Shown here piece by piece: positions 63,681 through 64,000 of a stretch of 64,000 nucleotides of DNA. Positions within the stretch are counted from its first letter, which is position 1; the number at the start of each line of letters is the position of its first letter. Below the pieces are notes generated by a model. The model ran no database searches. It saw only the letters and a program-made list of their open reading frames with translations, and was not told the DNA's origin. The stretch is from Vibrio splendidus (lineage in GTDB: Bacteria; Pseudomonadota; Gammaproteobacteria; Enterobacterales; Vibrionaceae). The position numbers were made by a program, and so were the translations under genes. Location of the stretch: assembly GCF_002873455.1 (NCBI RefSeq), contig NZ_MCUN01000009.1, positions 1 through 64,000 of the forward strand, written 5' to 3'.

Positions 63681-63989
63681 TTATCTTTTCTTTGAGCGTT
63701 TTTCTACCAAGCCGTTTCGCTCCAAACCACGTCTAACGCTACTGCACAGCTTACCAAAACGGCGCAGTTCTTCGAAGTTGGGGCCTTGGCCAATTGAAAT
63801 ACTGTGCTCCCAGTACATCAACTCACTGTCGACCATCTCTAGTAGCTTCTTAGAGCAACCCGAGCAGTTTCCTTTTGGCCCACAGATAAACGTCTCCGAT
63901 TCGTAAAGTGGGAGTTCGTTTTTAACTTCTTCAATTAAACTTAGCATTGCCAAATTTAGATTAGGCTTTTTGGTTGCTAGTGGTTTCAA
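63681..63989 (-). CDS. Small Cys-rich hypothetical protein, possibly 5' partial
   Basis: A 102-residue protein read from TTG 63989; the frame stays open to the window edge, so the start may be outside. An internal ATG at 63947 (MLSLIEEVKNELPL) is another option. It contains CGPKGNCSGCSKKLLEMVD, a cluster of three cysteines that could bind metal or an Fe-S cluster, and a basic C-terminus. I do not recognise the family. Confidence 0.6.
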   Translation of the reverse strand: MKPLATKKPNLNLAMLSLIEEVKNELPLYESETFICGPKGNCSGCSKKLLEMVDSELMYWEHSISIGQGPNFEELRRFGKLCSSVRRGLERNGLVEKRSKKR

Positions 63990-64000
63990 GCTTGGTGCTT

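Noticed and set aside
1..64000. CRISPR array
   Set aside because: The only regular repeats are short tandem arrays of 8-20 bp without spacers, and no cas genes are present.

Overview
The window looks like a Vibrio chromosome, probably the smaller second chromosome. The divergent ppsA/ppsR pair, the ugp operon with its phosphodiesterase, RimK with its protease partner, a GlxA regulator beside an isochorismatase hydrolase, and an SgrR family regulator all fit that genus. This is inferred from protein families remembered, not from a database search.

Positions 1 to about 23,500 are accessory DNA. From 1 to 4.2 kb there is the 3' part of a tyrosine recombinase gene and its small partner, a MobV-type relaxase with a separate coiled-coil protein, a cluster of small hairpins that could be an oriT, and a frameshifted second integrase. 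From 4.7 to 8.4 kb there is an orphan AbiEi antitoxin and a graveyard of transposases (two facing IS5/IS903-group remnants and a decayed ISAs1-family element). From 8.6 to 21.8 kb there is an intact, strongly AT-rich, single-strand gene cluster, the most interesting part of the window. At 21.9 to 23.5 kb there are more IS remnants (IS903 group, IS630) around the 3' end of a tRNA followed by a terminator, the usual signature of an island end.

The 8.6 to 21.8 kb cluster looks like an undescribed peptide natural-product (RiPP or modified class II microcin) system. An 89-residue Gly/Asn/Ser/Tyr-rich precursor has a canonical double-glycine leader. Beside it are a peptidase-containing ABC exporter and an HlyD-family adaptor for leader removal and export. 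The modification genes are unusual together: an HlyC-like lysine acyltransferase relative, a SelO-like pseudokinase (AMPylase family), a processive-type GT2 glycosyltransferase, a radical SAM enzyme with C-terminal cysteines, a hexapeptide-repeat acyltransferase, a HAD phosphatase, a ThiS-like/ThiF-like/ThiG-like sulfur transfer trio with no other thiamine genes, and a condensation-domain-like acyltransferase. A CPBP-like membrane protein is the best immunity candidate. One possible reading is a peptide carrying a sulfur-containing (thio-) sugar and acyl groups.

From 23.8 to 64 kb the window is ordinary Vibrio metabolism. There is a LysR regulator with a maltodextrin-type ABC transporter, debranching enzyme and GH13 hydrolase (23.8-34.1 kb), and a MATE pump with ppsA/ppsR (34.9-39.9 kb). 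Next come small enzymes, an L,D-transpeptidase and a TauE family permease (40-43.7 kb), and the ugpBAEC operon with a glycerophosphodiester phosphodiesterase (43.9-49.3 kb). These are followed by a 2OG oxygenase, an MRJP-like secreted protein, an MBL hydrolase and rimK (49.6-54 kb). An sgrR-like regulator lies divergent from a possible SgrT-like small ORF (54.2-56.4 kb). The end holds a MarR-controlled membrane protein, a hydratase, an NhaC antiporter, an isochorismatase/GlxA pair and a Bcr/CflA exporter.
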